Source of the DNA: Gordonia alkanivorans NBRC 16433
GTDB lineage: Bacteria; Actinomycetota; Actinomycetes; Mycobacteriales; Mycobacteriaceae
Direction: 5' to 3'
Assembly (NCBI RefSeq): GCF_000225505.1
Contig: NZ_BACI01000117.1
Span: forward strand, 1-64,000
DNA length: 64,000 nucleotides
The notes beneath the pieces are model-generated. The model was not told the origin of the DNA and ran no database searches. It saw only the letters and a list, made by a program, of their open reading frames with translations. The translations under genes and the position numbers were made by a program. Below, one piece after another: positions 27,624 to 37,108 of this stretch; the stretch's first letter is position 1; the number at the start of each line of letters is the position of its first letter.

Positions 27624-29002
27624 GCCGGCACCTCGACCTTCTCGGCGAACGCGCCGCGGTACGCCGCGGCGGGATGCGTGTCCGGAAGGGTGTCCCGGCC
27701 GGTCAGCTTGCGCCGGCTCGTGCCCGGCGCGTATTCGTGCTGGGCAAGTCCGCGCTCTCGCAGCACCGGCAGGACATGCTCGGCGAACTCGATGTAGCTG
27801 TTCGGGATCGTCGCGTTGATGACGTTGATGCCCCCGACGCCGGCGTCGCGCCATTCCGCCAGTCGATCGGCGATCTGCTCCGGCGTGCCGACGACGCGTC
27901 CGCTGCGGCTACGCAGTTCGGCCAGGTCGCGGACGGTCGGCTCACGATCGGGTACGGCCTCGCGCAGCCACAGCAGCGTGCTCTGCGTGCCCTCGGTCTT
28001 TATCTCGCCGATCGGGGTGTCGAGGTCGTAAAACCCGAGATCGAAGCCGAGACCACCCGCCGAGTGGGCGATGATCGTGCTCGGGTCGATGTACTCATCG
28101 AGCTCGGCAGCCTTCCGCCGTGCCTCCTCCTCGGTGCTCCCGATGACGAACGAAAGACCCTGGAAGAATTGGATGTCCTGCGGATCGCGACCTGCCCCGG
28201 CGGCCAAACGACGGGTGTCTTCGACGAGGCCCTTGGCCGCCTGCGGTGCGGGCGACACGATGAACTGCGCCTCGGCATTCTGTGCGGCGAACCGACGGCC
28301 CGTGGGCGACGAGCCGGCCTGGAACAGCACCGGTGTGCGTTGCGGCGACGGTGCGACCAGATGCGGTCCCTCGACGCGGTAACGGTCGCCGACGTGATGG
28401 ATCTTGTGGACCTTGTCGAAATCGGCGTGGATGCCACGGACCTTGTCCTGGATGAGGGCACCGTCATCCCAACTGCCCTCCCAGAGCTTGTAGACGACAT
28501 CGACGTACTCCTCGGCCCACGCGTAGCGGTCGTCGTGCGCGGTGATGCCGTCGTATCCGAAGTTGCGCCAGGCGTTTTGGGAAAGGCTGGTGACGATGTT
28601 CCACGCGATGCGTCCGTTGGAGGCGTGATCGAGCGTGGAGATCTTGCGGGCGAAATCGAAGGGGTGTTCCTGCAGGATCGAACTGGTGATGGCGATGCCC
28701 AGGTTCTCGGTGTGTGACGCGAGCGCGGAGGCGAGAACCAGCGGATCGTTGCTCGGGATCTGCAGGCCGGTGTCGACGAACTTCTTCCAGTCGCCCTGGT
28801 AATCGTCGTAGAGTCCGACGACGTCAGCGAAGAAGATGAAATCGAATCTGGCCTCTTCCAGCGTCTTTGCGAGGTCGATCCAGTGCTGGAGGGAGTTGAA
28901 GTCCGTCTGTCGCGCATCGGGGGCACGCCACGCCCCGTGCAGGATGTGGGACGTCGTGTTCATCACAAATGCGGCGAAACGCAAGGGTTTTGGCTCTGAC
29001 AC
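27620..29002 (-). CDS. LLM-class FMNH2-dependent monooxygenase, NtaA/SnaA/DszA family
   Basis: 460 residues, the usual size of DszA/NtaA enzymes. Barrel features: FAAFVMNTTSHILHGAWR at the N-terminus, FFADVVGLYDDYQG, NGRIAWNIVTS, HVGDRYRVEGPH and PVLFQAGSSPTGR. Relatives open C-S bonds of sulfones or oxidise chelators and alkanesulfonates. GTG 29002 is the start; TACCGT 9 nt upstream may be the -10. First gene of a two-gene operon with the SfnB/DszC-like gene. Confidence 0.87.
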   Translation of the reverse strand: MSEPKPLRFAAFVMNTTSHILHGAWRAPDARQTDFNSLQHWIDLAKTLEEARFDFIFFADVVGLYDDYQGDWKKFVDTGLQIPSNDPLVLASALASHTENLGIAITSSILQEHPFDFARKISTLDHASNGRIAWNIVTSLSQNAWRNFGYDGITAHDDRYAWAEEYVDVVYKLWEGSWDDGALIQDKVRGIHADFDKVHKIHHVGDRYRVEGPHLVAPSPQRTPVLFQAGSSPTGRRFAAQNAEAQFIVSPAPQAAKGLVEDTRRLAAGAGRDPQDIQFFQGLSFVIGSTEEEARRKAAELDEYIDPSTIIAHSAGGLGFDLGFYDLDTPIGEIKTEGTQSTLLWLREAVPDREPTVRDLAELRSRSGRVVGTPEQIADRLAEWRDAGVGGINVINATIPNSYIEFAEHVLPVLRERGLAQHEYAPGTSRRKLTGRDTLPDTHPAAAYRGAFAEKVEVPA

Positions 29003-29233
29003 CCGGACGACGGTACTTTCGCCCCTCGATCCGTGCGTCCTTGTGCTCAGGGTGAATCCAATGACTGACGTCGACGGCGTCGATCGCTACCGTACGAGCT
29101 GACCGCGGGTCATCACTGCTGATTCAGCGTGCCGCGACATCGGCGCCGACCCGCCGACCCCCGTGGTCCGAGCTTGTTCTTCTGCTTTCCATCACTGTCG
29201 AATCACGACTCTCGATATCGAGGAGTACCTGGC

Positions 29234-30901
29234 GTGTTCAGATCTGTCCGTTCCAGACGGACCCGAGCCCTACTGGCAGTCGGCCTGTCGGCCGCTGCGC
29301 TGCTGTCGGCGTGCGGGGGGCGCCCGGCCACCGGAGACGGAACGTCGACGGGCGTGCCCGCGGCGGCCGGTGACTACGTCGACGGCGGCGTCATCGAATA
29401 CGGGCATGAGCAGGAACCGCCGTGCATCCACGGCGGCTGGGTCCAGAACGCCTATCTCGCACGGCAGTACCTCGACAACCTCGTCTCGCTCGACGACAAC
29501 GGGACACCGGTGCCGTGGCTGGCGACCAGCTGGGAGATCTCTCCCGACCGCAAGACCTACACCTTCCGCCTCAAGCCCGATGTGAAGTTCAGCGACGGAA
29601 CCGATCTCGACGCAACCGCGGTGAAGACCAACTTCGACAAGTACCTCGATCCGGACGCTCCCAACGGAACGGTCATGGCCTACATCGGACAGTACTACGC
29701 CGGCGGCGAGGTTCTCGATCGCAATACCTACGCGCTGCATCTGAAGCGGCCGTACAGTCCGCTGCTGACGGTTCTCACCCAGGGGTACTTCGGGATTCAG
29801 TCGCCGACCGCTCTCGCGCGCGGGAAGAAGGAGAACTGCTCGAAACCCGTCGGGTCCGGTCCGTTCATCATCGAGCGCTGGGATCGTAACCGCAGCATCA
29901 CCTTTGTGCGGAACCCGGACTACAACTCGGCGCCCGCCAACGCGAAGCACCAGGGGCCGGCCTACGTCGACAAGGTGATCTGGAAGTTCCTCAAGGACCC
30001 GGTGCTGCGGTACGGTTCGCTGACCAGCGGATCGTCCGACGTCATCTACAACGTCCCGGCCATCAACTGGGCCGACGCGACAACGCGGTTCCAGACCAAG
30101 CAGTATGTGACGCCGGGACGTCCAAACGCGATCACGCTCAACGTCGATCACGCACCGTTCGACGACGTCCGCGTGCGTCAGGCGTTCGCCTACTCGGCAG
30201 ATCGTGAAAAGGCCGTGGAGACCGCGTTTCTCGGTGTCGTGCCGTTCAACTCGAACGGCGCGCTGAGCCAGAGCACCCCCGACTATGACCCGGCCGCAGG
30301 CGCCTACGCCCGTGATCCGGCCAAGGCGAACGCGCTGCTCGACCAGGCCGGTTGGACCGCGCGCGACTCCGACGGCATACGCACCAAGGACGGTCGACGT
30401 CTCATCGCACGTGTCGTCTACGCGGCCGACGCCATCGTCGGACCCGAGGGGGCGGCGATCCTGCAGAACATCGCCTACCAGGCGCGCGACGTCGGGTTCG
30501 ACATCGAACTCGTCCCGGCGACGCAGAGCGAGTACTTCGGCGGCAACTACGCAAAGGCACCCACCTACGACGCCTACGTCGGGTATTGGACGAGTCCGAC
30601 CCCGGGGCTGCTCCACATCAACTGGCGTCAGCGTCTGGAGGATTCGCCCAACCCGCACAACACGGCCTACTACAACGACCCGATCCTGCAGGGCTTCATC
30701 GAGAAGGCCAACAGTTCGGCGGACCCGGCGGAGCAGCGCGAGTTCTACAGCAAGGCCCAGAAGCTGATCGGCGACCAGGCGCTGTCGATCGGCCTGTACA
30801 CACAGACGACCTCGATCGCGGCCAACCCCAAGCTGCACGACGTGTGGGTCGAGAAGTCCCAAGGTGAACCGGTGTTCGCGGATGCGAGGTTTGTTCGATG
30901 A
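29234..30901 (+). CDS. ABC transporter substrate-binding lipoprotein, OppA/DppA family
   Basis: 555 residues. Signal peptide with lipobox LLSAC (Cys27) and an SBP_bac_5 fold: WLATSWEISPDRKTYTFRLKP and VKFSDGTDLDA near 100-135, FDDVRVRQAFAYSADR near 310. GTG 29234 has AGGAGT 7 nt upstream; an in-frame ATG at 29129 would put 35 polar residues before the signal and is rejected. The ribosome-binding site lies in the right arm of the palindrome CTCGATATCGAG (29211-29222), which could mask it. First of four overlapping transporter genes diverging from the monooxygenase pair. Confidence 0.93.
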   Translation: MFRSVRSRRTRALLAVGLSAAALLSACGGRPATGDGTSTGVPAAAGDYVDGGVIEYGHEQEPPCIHGGWVQNAYLARQYLDNLVSLDDNGTPVPWLATSWEISPDRKTYTFRLKPDVKFSDGTDLDATAVKTNFDKYLDPDAPNGTVMAYIGQYYAGGEVLDRNTYALHLKRPYSPLLTVLTQGYFGIQSPTALARGKKENCSKPVGSGPFIIERWDRNRSITFVRNPDYNSAPANAKHQGPAYVDKVIWKFLKDPVLRYGSLTSGSSDVIYNVPAINWADATTRFQTKQYVTPGRPNAITLNVDHAPFDDVRVRQAFAYSADREKAVETAFLGVVPFNSNGALSQSTPDYDPAAGAYARDPAKANALLDQAGWTARDSDGIRTKDGRRLIARVVYAADAIVGPEGAAILQNIAYQARDVGFDIELVPATQSEYFGGNYAKAPTYDAYVGYWTSPTPGLLHINWRQRLEDSPNPHNTAYYNDPILQGFIEKANSSADPAEQREFYSKAQKLIGDQALSIGLYTQTTSIAANPKLHDVWVEKSQGEPVFADARFVR

Positions 30902-31920
30902 CCATTCAGGTCGACAAGACGAGGATCATCGACCCGGAGTCGGCGACCGATCCGGCCCGGAGTCGACGCCGTGGGGGTTCTGCGGTGTGGCTGCGGTGGC
31001 TGGGCAAACTCGGCTCGGCCGTGTTCGTGCTGTGGGCGGCTGCGACGATCACGTTTCTCCTGCAGGTGCTCGCACCCGGTGACCGCGCGACGCTGCTGCT
31101 GAACCTGTCGTCCGGGGAGAGTCGCGAGCGCACCCCCGACGAACTGGGGCCGGTCAACGAGCAGTTCGGGTTCACCGACTCGATCTGGCAGCAGTACCTG
31201 CACTACCTACAGGGTCTGCTGCGCGGTGACCTCGGGACGTCGTACCAGCTGAGTGAACCCGTCACCGAGGTGATCGCCGCGCAGCTGGGTCCCACACTCG
31301 TGCTGACCATCAGCGCCCTGATCGTGGCCTGGTTGCTGGTCCTGGTGACCACGACGCTGACCGCCGGCCGCCGCGGCCCGGGCGGAGCGTTCGGTGCCCT
31401 GCTCGAGACCGTGAGCGCCGGACTGCCGCAGTACTGGCTGGGGTCGATCCTGCTGGTGGTTTTCGCGATCAATCTCGCCTGGTTCCCGGTCGAGAGTGGT
31501 GACTCGTTGCGCGGACTGGTCCTGCCGGTGCTCACGCTGGCGATACCGCTGGCCGGATTCCTGGGCAGCATCGCTCGCGACGAGTTCGCCCGGACACTTG
31601 ACCAGCCGTTCGTTCTCACCGCGCGGAGCCGTGGTCTCGGCGACCTGGCGGTTCGTGCTCGACATGTCCTGCGACACTCGGTCATTCCCGCTGTCACCGT
31701 CTCCGGTTGGGCCATGGGTGCGCTGCTCTCGGGTGCGGTCATCGCCGAGACCGTGTTCGCCCGCGCTGGTATCGGACAGACCCTCGTCGCAGCCGCCAGC
31801 TCGCGCGACGTCCCACTGGTCAGCGGCATCGTCGTGCTCGTCGCCGCGATCTACACGGTCGCCAACCTGCTGGTCGACTTCCTCTACACCGTCATCGACC
31901 CCCGGATCGAGGTCCCGTGA
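30898..31920 (+). CDS. ABC transporter permease, DppB-like
   Basis: 340 residues, about six transmembrane helices, a periplasmic loop after helix 1 (TDSIWQQYLHYLQGLLRGDLGTSY) and the permease EAA-type loop ARSRGLGDLAVRARHVLRHSVIPA. The 30-residue cytoplasmic N-tail is longer than in E. coli DppB. ATG 30898 overlaps the lipoprotein stop by 4 nt. Confidence 0.93.
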   Translation: MTIQVDKTRIIDPESATDPARSRRRGGSAVWLRWLGKLGSAVFVLWAAATITFLLQVLAPGDRATLLLNLSSGESRERTPDELGPVNEQFGFTDSIWQQYLHYLQGLLRGDLGTSYQLSEPVTEVIAAQLGPTLVLTISALIVAWLLVLVTTTLTAGRRGPGGAFGALLETVSAGLPQYWLGSILLVVFAINLAWFPVESGDSLRGLVLPVLTLAIPLAGFLGSIARDEFARTLDQPFVLTARSRGLGDLAVRARHVLRHSVIPAVTVSGWAMGALLSGAVIAETVFARAGIGQTLVAAASSRDVPLVSGIVVLVAAIYTVANLLVDFLYTVIDPRIEVP

Positions 31921-32858
31921 CCATCCAGAAACCGTCCGCCGGGACGGCACCCGACGCGGCGTCGTCTGACTCGACGTCATCCCACAGGACCTCGTCGATC
32001 AAGACCTCACGAAGCACGGTCACCGCGCTCCCGGAGGCGTCGCGCCGGCCGTGGGCGCTGCCACCCACCTTGATCGCCGCGTTCGGCTTCCTCGTCCTGC
32101 TGCTCCTGGCAGCGGTCGTGCCGGGGCTGATCGCTCCGTACGACCCGCTCGCCATCGATCTCGATGTGACGCTGTCACCGCCGACGTGGGCGCATCCGTT
32201 CGGTACCGACCTGTCGGGCCGAGATCTTCTGAGCCGGATCATCTTCGGCACCAAGCAGTCCCTCGCGATCGGCCTCGGCGCGGTGGCGGTGGCACTCGTC
32301 CTCGCCGTGGTGCTGGGAATCACCGCCGGTCTGTCTGGACGGATCGCGCAGGCCCTCGCCAATCGGTGGATCGATGTGCTGTTCGCCTTCCCGACGATCC
32401 TGCTCGGACTCCTGCTGACCTCGGTGTTCGGCCCAGGGCCGTACACGCTGATCTTCGCGATCGGGATCGGCATCGCCCCGGGATATGCGCGGATCATCCG
32501 CGGCCAGGTCCTGACGGTCCGAAATGCCGCCTACATCGAGGCGGCGACGGCGCTCGGGCACTCGCGGACGCGAATCCTCCTGCAGCACATCGCTCCCAAC
32601 GCGCTGCGGCCGATGATCGTCACCGCGACACTGGGTATCGGTCAGGCGATCATCTGGGCGTCGGGGCTGGCCTACCTCGGTCTCGGCGTTGCGCCCCCGT
32701 CGCCCGAGTGGGGCGCCCTGCTCGACGCCGGACGCACCTACATCACCGTGGCCTGGTGGCTCGAGATCTTCCCCGGTCTCGTCATCGTGATCACCGCCCT
32801 GGCATTCACCACCGTGGGACGCCACCTCGGCGCCCGTCTGGAAGGAACCACCCGATGA
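31917..32858 (+). CDS. ABC transporter permease, DppC-like
   Basis: 313 residues. The N-terminal 40 residues are Ser/Thr-rich and cytoplasmic; the core has FGTDLSGRDLLSRIIFGTKQSL, typical of DppC/OppC, and the EAA loop YIEAATALGHSRTRILLQHIAPN. GTG 31917 overlaps the DppB-like stop (GTGA). An in-frame ATG at 31707 lies inside that gene and is not used. Confidence 0.93.
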   Translation: MTIQKPSAGTAPDAASSDSTSSHRTSSIKTSRSTVTALPEASRRPWALPPTLIAAFGFLVLLLLAAVVPGLIAPYDPLAIDLDVTLSPPTWAHPFGTDLSGRDLLSRIIFGTKQSLAIGLGAVAVALVLAVVLGITAGLSGRIAQALANRWIDVLFAFPTILLGLLLTSVFGPGPYTLIFAIGIGIAPGYARIIRGQVLTVRNAAYIEAATALGHSRTRILLQHIAPNALRPMIVTATLGIGQAIIWASGLAYLGLGVAPPSPEWGALLDAGRTYITVAWWLEIFPGLVIVITALAFTTVGRHLGARLEGTTR

Positions 32859-34585
32859 CCGTAGTCGCGACTCCCCTCGAGGACCGGACCGACGACGTCG
32901 CCGACCCCACCGGCACCGACGACTCGACGGCCCCACTCGCCGAGATCCGGGACCTGCACGTGTCCTTCGGCGGCCGCGAGGTGGTCAGGGGCGTCTCGTT
33001 CTCGGTGAGCGCCGGCGAATGCCTCGCGATCGTCGGAGAATCCGGGTCGGGCAAGTCGGTCACCGCACGCACGCTCATCGGGCTCACCGGTGAGGGCGCC
33101 CGTATCAGCGCCGAGACAATCGCTTTCGACGGTGGGTCGCTGCTCGGGTACAAGGACCGGGACTGGCGCCGTCTGCGCGGCCGGGACATCGGATTCGTCC
33201 TCCAGGACGCCCTGGTGTCGCTGGATCAGCTGCGCACCGTCGGCAGCGAGATCGGGGAGGCCCTGACCGCCCATTCAGACTCCCGTGGCGGCGGTCTCTT
33301 CCGGAATCGATCACCGCGCCGACGCGCCGAACGCGACGAGAAGATCGAAGAACTGTTGACCCTGGTCGGGGTTCCCGAGCCCGGAGTCCGTGCAGCGCAG
33401 CGCCCGCACGAGCTCTCCGGTGGTCTCCGTCAGCGCGCGCTGATCGCGTCGGCTCTCGCGCAGGACCCGAAGCTGCTCATCGCGGACGAACCGACCACCG
33501 CCCTCGACGCCACCGTCCAGGCCCAGATCCTCGACGTCCTCGGCGAGGCCAAGGATCGTGGCAACGGCGTCATCCTCATCTCCCACGACCTCGCGGTCGT
33601 CGCACGTCTCGCCGACCGCGTCGCGGTGATGCGGCACGGTGAGATCGTCGAGTACGGCTCCACCGACGACGTGCTGCGCAATCCCACCCACGACTACACG
33701 AAGAGCTTGCTCGCGTCGGTGCCGTCGCGCACCTCCAAGGGCACGCTCCTGACGAGCGGTGAGACGCTCCCGGAGACCCTCGTGCCATCGCATACCGAGG
33801 CGCCGCCCGCGCTGCGTGTCCGGGATCTCCGAAAGTCGTTCGACAGCAAGGACAAGACGGCACGACCGGCGGTGCGCGGCGTGAGTTTCGACGTCCTGCC
33901 CGGTAAGACACTGGGCATCGTCGGCGAATCCGGATCGGGCAAGACGACCACCGCCCGCATGGTCCTCGGGCTCACGACCCCGGACACCGGGACCGTCGAG
34001 CTGAACGGGCGACCGTGGAGCGCATTGTCCGATGTCCGACGACGCGCGAACCGTCACCAGATTTCCGTCATCTACCAGGACCCGCTCAGCTCGTTCGATC
34101 CCCGCTGGAACGTCGAACGCATCCTGCGCGACAGCCTGCGTTCGCGGAATCTGCGCGGCACAGCACTCGACGACCGCATCTCCGAGTTGCTCGACAGCGT
34201 CGGACTGTCGGACGCGTTCCGCCGGCGTCACCCGCTGCACCTGTCCGGCGGGCAGCGACAACGAGTCGCCATCGCCCGTGCGCTGGCTCCGGAACCGTCG
34301 GTGATCGTGTGCGACGAACCGGTGTCGGCTCTCGACGTCTCGATCCAGGCCCGCATCCTCGACCTGCTCGCGATGTTGCAGGTGGAAACCGGTGTCTCGC
34401 TGGTCTTCATCTCGCACGATCTCGGGGTCATCCACCACGTCGCCGACGACATCCTGGTGATGCGCGGGGGAGAGGTCGTCGAATACGGCGAGGCCGATCG
34501 CGTCTTCGGCAGCCCGGAGCATCCCTACACGCGGGAACTGCTCGCCGCGGTTCCGACGATCGGTGACGGGGAGCCCATCGCGTGA
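32855..34585 (+). CDS. Fused ABC transporter ATPase, DppD-DppF type
   Basis: 576 residues with two complete nucleotide-binding domains. Domain 1 (about 25-290): Walker A GESGSGKS, signature LSGGLRQRALIA, Walker B LLIADEPT. Domain 2 (about 315-576): GESGSGKT, LSGGQRQRVAIA, VIVCDEPVSALD. Both DPP-type halves are catalytic and share one chain. ATG 32855 has GGAAGGA upstream and overlaps the permease stop. With the three genes upstream it completes an importer for a peptide-like or organosulfur solute; its divergence from the SfnB/DszA-like genes favours the latter. Confidence 0.93.
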   Translation: MTVVATPLEDRTDDVADPTGTDDSTAPLAEIRDLHVSFGGREVVRGVSFSVSAGECLAIVGESGSGKSVTARTLIGLTGEGARISAETIAFDGGSLLGYKDRDWRRLRGRDIGFVLQDALVSLDQLRTVGSEIGEALTAHSDSRGGGLFRNRSPRRRAERDEKIEELLTLVGVPEPGVRAAQRPHELSGGLRQRALIASALAQDPKLLIADEPTTALDATVQAQILDVLGEAKDRGNGVILISHDLAVVARLADRVAVMRHGEIVEYGSTDDVLRNPTHDYTKSLLASVPSRTSKGTLLTSGETLPETLVPSHTEAPPALRVRDLRKSFDSKDKTARPAVRGVSFDVLPGKTLGIVGESGSGKTTTARMVLGLTTPDTGTVELNGRPWSALSDVRRRANRHQISVIYQDPLSSFDPRWNVERILRDSLRSRNLRGTALDDRISELLDSVGLSDAFRRRHPLHLSGGQRQRVAIARALAPEPSVIVCDEPVSALDVSIQARILDLLAMLQVETGVSLVFISHDLGVIHHVADDILVMRGGEVVEYGEADRVFGSPEHPYTRELLAAVPTIGDGEPIA

Positions 34586-34598
34586 GACCACGCCCCGC

Positions 34599-35120
34599 TC
34601 AGAACAGCGTCGGCGGGAGCGCACCTTCGAATTCGAGGAGCCATCGTTTGGTCGCCGGACCTTCCCCGGTGAGGCCGCCGGAGAAACCGCCCAGGCCGTC
34701 GCCCGCGACGACGCGGTGGCACGGGATCAGCAGGGGGACCGGGTTGACGCCCATGATCGAGCCGACGCTACGCGCCGGGATGCCGGCGCCACTCATTGTC
34801 GCGAGCTCCCCGTAGGTGACGGTCGCGCCATACGGGACGTCACGGTGGAGGGCGTTCAGGACCGCACAGGCCGCTCCGGACACCCCGGAGAGATCGATCG
34901 GGAGATCGAACGTGGTCGACGAGCCGTCGAAGTAGGCGTGGAGCTGACCGACCGCCTCGACGAGGAGTGGTTCCGTCGGTGCCCCATCTCCTGGCTCGGG
35001 TGTCTCCCGCCAGGCGACACGAACGATTGCCCGTCCGTTTCCGGTGATCGTGACCGGGCCGACCGGAGTCGAGACGGTGGCCGTCGACGTGGGGTCGCGG
35101 TCTACCCGAGGTGAGGTCAT
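34599..35120 (-). CDS. ogt: Methylated-DNA-protein-cysteine methyltransferase
   Basis: 173 residues. Repairs O6-methylguanine by transfer to the active-site Cys in IPCHRVV (about 133-139). GSIMGVNP and the winged-helix VTYGELA motif are kept. The N-terminal half is the usual RNase H-like domain. ATG 35120 is the only sensible start. It converges on the ABC transporter with 13 bp between stops. Confidence 0.95.
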   Translation of the reverse strand: MTSPRVDRDPTSTATVSTPVGPVTITGNGRAIVRVAWRETPEPGDGAPTEPLLVEAVGQLHAYFDGSSTTFDLPIDLSGVSGAACAVLNALHRDVPYGATVTYGELATMSGAGIPARSVGSIMGVNPVPLLIPCHRVVAGDGLGGFSGGLTGEGPATKRWLLEFEGALPPTLF

Positions 35121-35236
35121 GGGTCTGCCCTTCGCGAGCGTGCGAACCCACGGTAACCGGCCACCCCGACATTCATGGCAGTGTCCGGAGCCGTGCTCGC
35201 GGGAATAAGCGCGGACTCTGCGGCGTTTCCGAGCCC

Positions 35237-35659
35237 ATGAGTGCCAACGCTGAATTGAGTCCTGAAGGCTGGGTCCGCGAGCAGACCGAGAAGATCCTGG
35301 AGCAGGGCACCACCGACGGGGTCCAGGTCATGGACCGCCCGATCGTCCTGTTCACCACCACCGGTGCGAAGTCCGGCAAGAAGCGGTACGTCCCGTTGAT
35401 GCGGGTGGAGGAGAACGGCAAGTACGCGATGGTCGCCTCCAAGGGCGGCGCCCCCGAACATCCCGCCTGGTACTTCAACGTCAAGGCCAACCCGCACGTC
35501 ACCGTGCAGGACGGCACCGAGATCAAGGAACTCACCGCGCGCGAGATCAGTGGCGACGAGCGCGCTCACTGGTGGGAGCTCGCGGTGGCGGCGTTCCCTC
35601 CCTACGCCGAGTACCAGACCAAGACCGACCGAGAGATCCCGGTCTTCATCCTGGAGTGA
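35237..35659 (+). CDS. Deazaflavin (F420)-dependent nitroreductase family protein
   Basis: 140 residues with the Ddn/FDOR-B split-barrel fold: DRPIVLFTTTGAKSGKKRYVPLM, ASKGGAPEHPAWYFNVKANP (F420 phosphate contacts) and YQTKTDREIPVFILE. Ddn of M. tuberculosis reduces quinones and activates nitroimidazoles with F420H2. ATG 35237 removes 42 residues that belong to the divergent promoter region. Physiological substrate unknown, menaquinone likely. Confidence 0.9.
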   Translation: MSANAELSPEGWVREQTEKILEQGTTDGVQVMDRPIVLFTTTGAKSGKKRYVPLMRVEENGKYAMVASKGGAPEHPAWYFNVKANPHVTVQDGTEIKELTAREISGDERAHWWELAVAAFPPYAEYQTKTDREIPVFILE

Positions 35660-35678
35660 TCCTTCTGCAGCCCGCAGG

Positions 35679-35713
35679 CACCAGAGCCCCCCACGACGTC
35701 GGGGGCTCTGGTG
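35679..35713 (+). terminator. Terminator after the Ddn-like gene
   Basis: CACCAGAGCCCCC (35679-35691) pairs fully with GGGGGCTCTGGTG (35701-35713), a 13-bp GC-rich stem with a 9-nt loop, starting 20 nt after the stop and followed by TTG. Confidence 0.8.
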
Positions 35714-35753
35714 TTGTGGCCACCGAGTGTGCGTCAGCGAAGCGGGAGTGGGC

Positions 35754-36063
35754 ATGAGACACGTCGTCGATTTCACGAACGTCTCCACGCAGGGCGACAT
35801 GATGATCGCCTCACGTCCGCTCGAGGTCAGCGACTTCGAGGTCGACGGCCTCCACGTGTCGTACGTGTTCTACGACTCGGGACTCGCGATCAACGTCGTG
35901 TACAGCATCGACCCGGCTATCAAAACGCGCCGTCGGCTTCACACTGTCCGACGGCACGGACGTCCCCGCGGAACTCGAATCGAGGCTCGAGTTCGCGCGC
36001 CAGAAGTCGAAACTCGCCGGCACCATCCGCGGGTCGTACTTCGTCATCAAGGGTGAGTACTGA
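35754..36063 (+). pseudogene. Small soluble protein gene with a frameshift at AAAA
   Basis: From ATG 35754 (site GCGGGAG upstream) the frame encodes a plausible 60-residue protein (RHVVDFTNVSTQGDMM...), then becomes Arg-rich. Removing one A from the run 35922-35925 restores an open frame that continues KRAVGFTLSDGTDVP and ends SYFVIKGEY at TGA 36061-36063, about 102 residues in all. Possible causes are a sequencing error, a real frameshift mutation, or slippage at AAAA. No known domain. The end overlaps the convergent CDF transporter gene by 17 nt. Confidence 0.65.
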
Positions 36064-37105
36064 CCGCGCTCTCATGATCGTCGTGTGCGGGATAAGCATG
36101 GATCAGAGCGCCGGCGAGTTTCGGAACGGCGTGGGTCAGTTCGTGTTCGGCGTCGTGCGCGATGGAGTGCGCCTCGGTCAGCCGTAGATTCGGGTCGACG
36201 TCGAGTTCGGCGTCGACATGGAGACGGTGGCCGATCCAACGCATGCGGACGCTCCGGACGGCGAGCACTCCCGGACGTTCGGCGAGGGTTCTCTCCGCGG
36301 TCTCGACCAGGGCCGGGTCCACGCCGTCGAGGAGGCGGCGGAAGACGTCGCGCGCTGCCGTGCGGAGCACCGCGAGGATGGCGACGGTGATCAGCAGGCC
36401 GATGATCGGGTCAGCGAGTGGAATCCCGAGTGCCACGCCGGCTGCGCTGAGCAGCACCGCCAGCGACGTGAAACCGTCTGTGCGCGCATGGAGTCCGTCG
36501 GCGACGAGTGCGGCCGAGCCGATGCGTCGGCCGACCCGGATGCGGTAGAGCGCCACCCACTCGTTGCCGATGAAGCCGACGAGTCCGGCCAGTGCCACCC
36601 ATCCGACGTGGTCGATGGGGCGGGGATCGACGAGTCGGCCCACGGCCTCGTATCCGGCGATCACGGCCGACAGCGCGATCATCGCGACGACGAACAGACC
36701 GGCCAGGTCCTCGACCCGTCCGAACCCGTAGGTGTAGCGGCGAGTGGCACGCCGGGTGCCCATCGCGAACGCGATCCAGAGCGGTAGCGCGGTGAGCGCA
36801 TCCGAGAAGTTGTGAATCGTGTCCGCGGCCAGCGCTATCGAGCCCGATGCGGCGACGATCCCGGCCTGCGCCACCGCGGTGACGCCCAGGACCACCAGGC
36901 TGATCTTCACGGCCCGGATACCCGCTCGCGACGATTCGAGCGCCGAGTCGAGGCTGTCGGCGGCGTCGTGGGAATGAGGCGCGAAGATCTCGCGTACGAC
37001 TCCGGCGAGTCCGCGGCGGTGCGAGTGGCCGTGGTCGTGCGAATGGCCGTGGGCATGGTCATGCGGGTGATCGTGTGAATCCTGTTCACGGCGAAGGTGC
37101 GTCAT
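36047..37105 (-). CDS. Cation diffusion facilitator family metal exporter
   Basis: 352 residues. An His-rich N-terminal tail (HDHPHDHAHGHSHDHGHSH, about 11-29) precedes six transmembrane helices and a cytoplasmic ferredoxin-like domain. Metal-site motifs are HNFSD in helix 2 and HARTD in helix 5, the HD-HD pattern of Zn/Cd exporters. ATG 37105 follows the ArsR stop by 3 nt, so regulator and pump form one operon. Metal is likely Zn(II), possibly Cd, Co or Ni. Confidence 0.94.
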   Translation of the reverse strand: MTHLRREQDSHDHPHDHAHGHSHDHGHSHRRGLAGVVREIFAPHSHDAADSLDSALESSRAGIRAVKISLVVLGVTAVAQAGIVAASGSIALAADTIHNFSDALTALPLWIAFAMGTRRATRRYTYGFGRVEDLAGLFVVAMIALSAVIAGYEAVGRLVDPRPIDHVGWVALAGLVGFIGNEWVALYRIRVGRRIGSAALVADGLHARTDGFTSLAVLLSAAGVALGIPLADPIIGLLITVAILAVLRTAARDVFRRLLDGVDPALVETAERTLAERPGVLAVRSVRMRWIGHRLHVDAELDVDPNLRLTEAHSIAHDAEHELTHAVPKLAGALIHAYPAHDDHESAVSTHP

Positions 37106-37108
37106 CGC

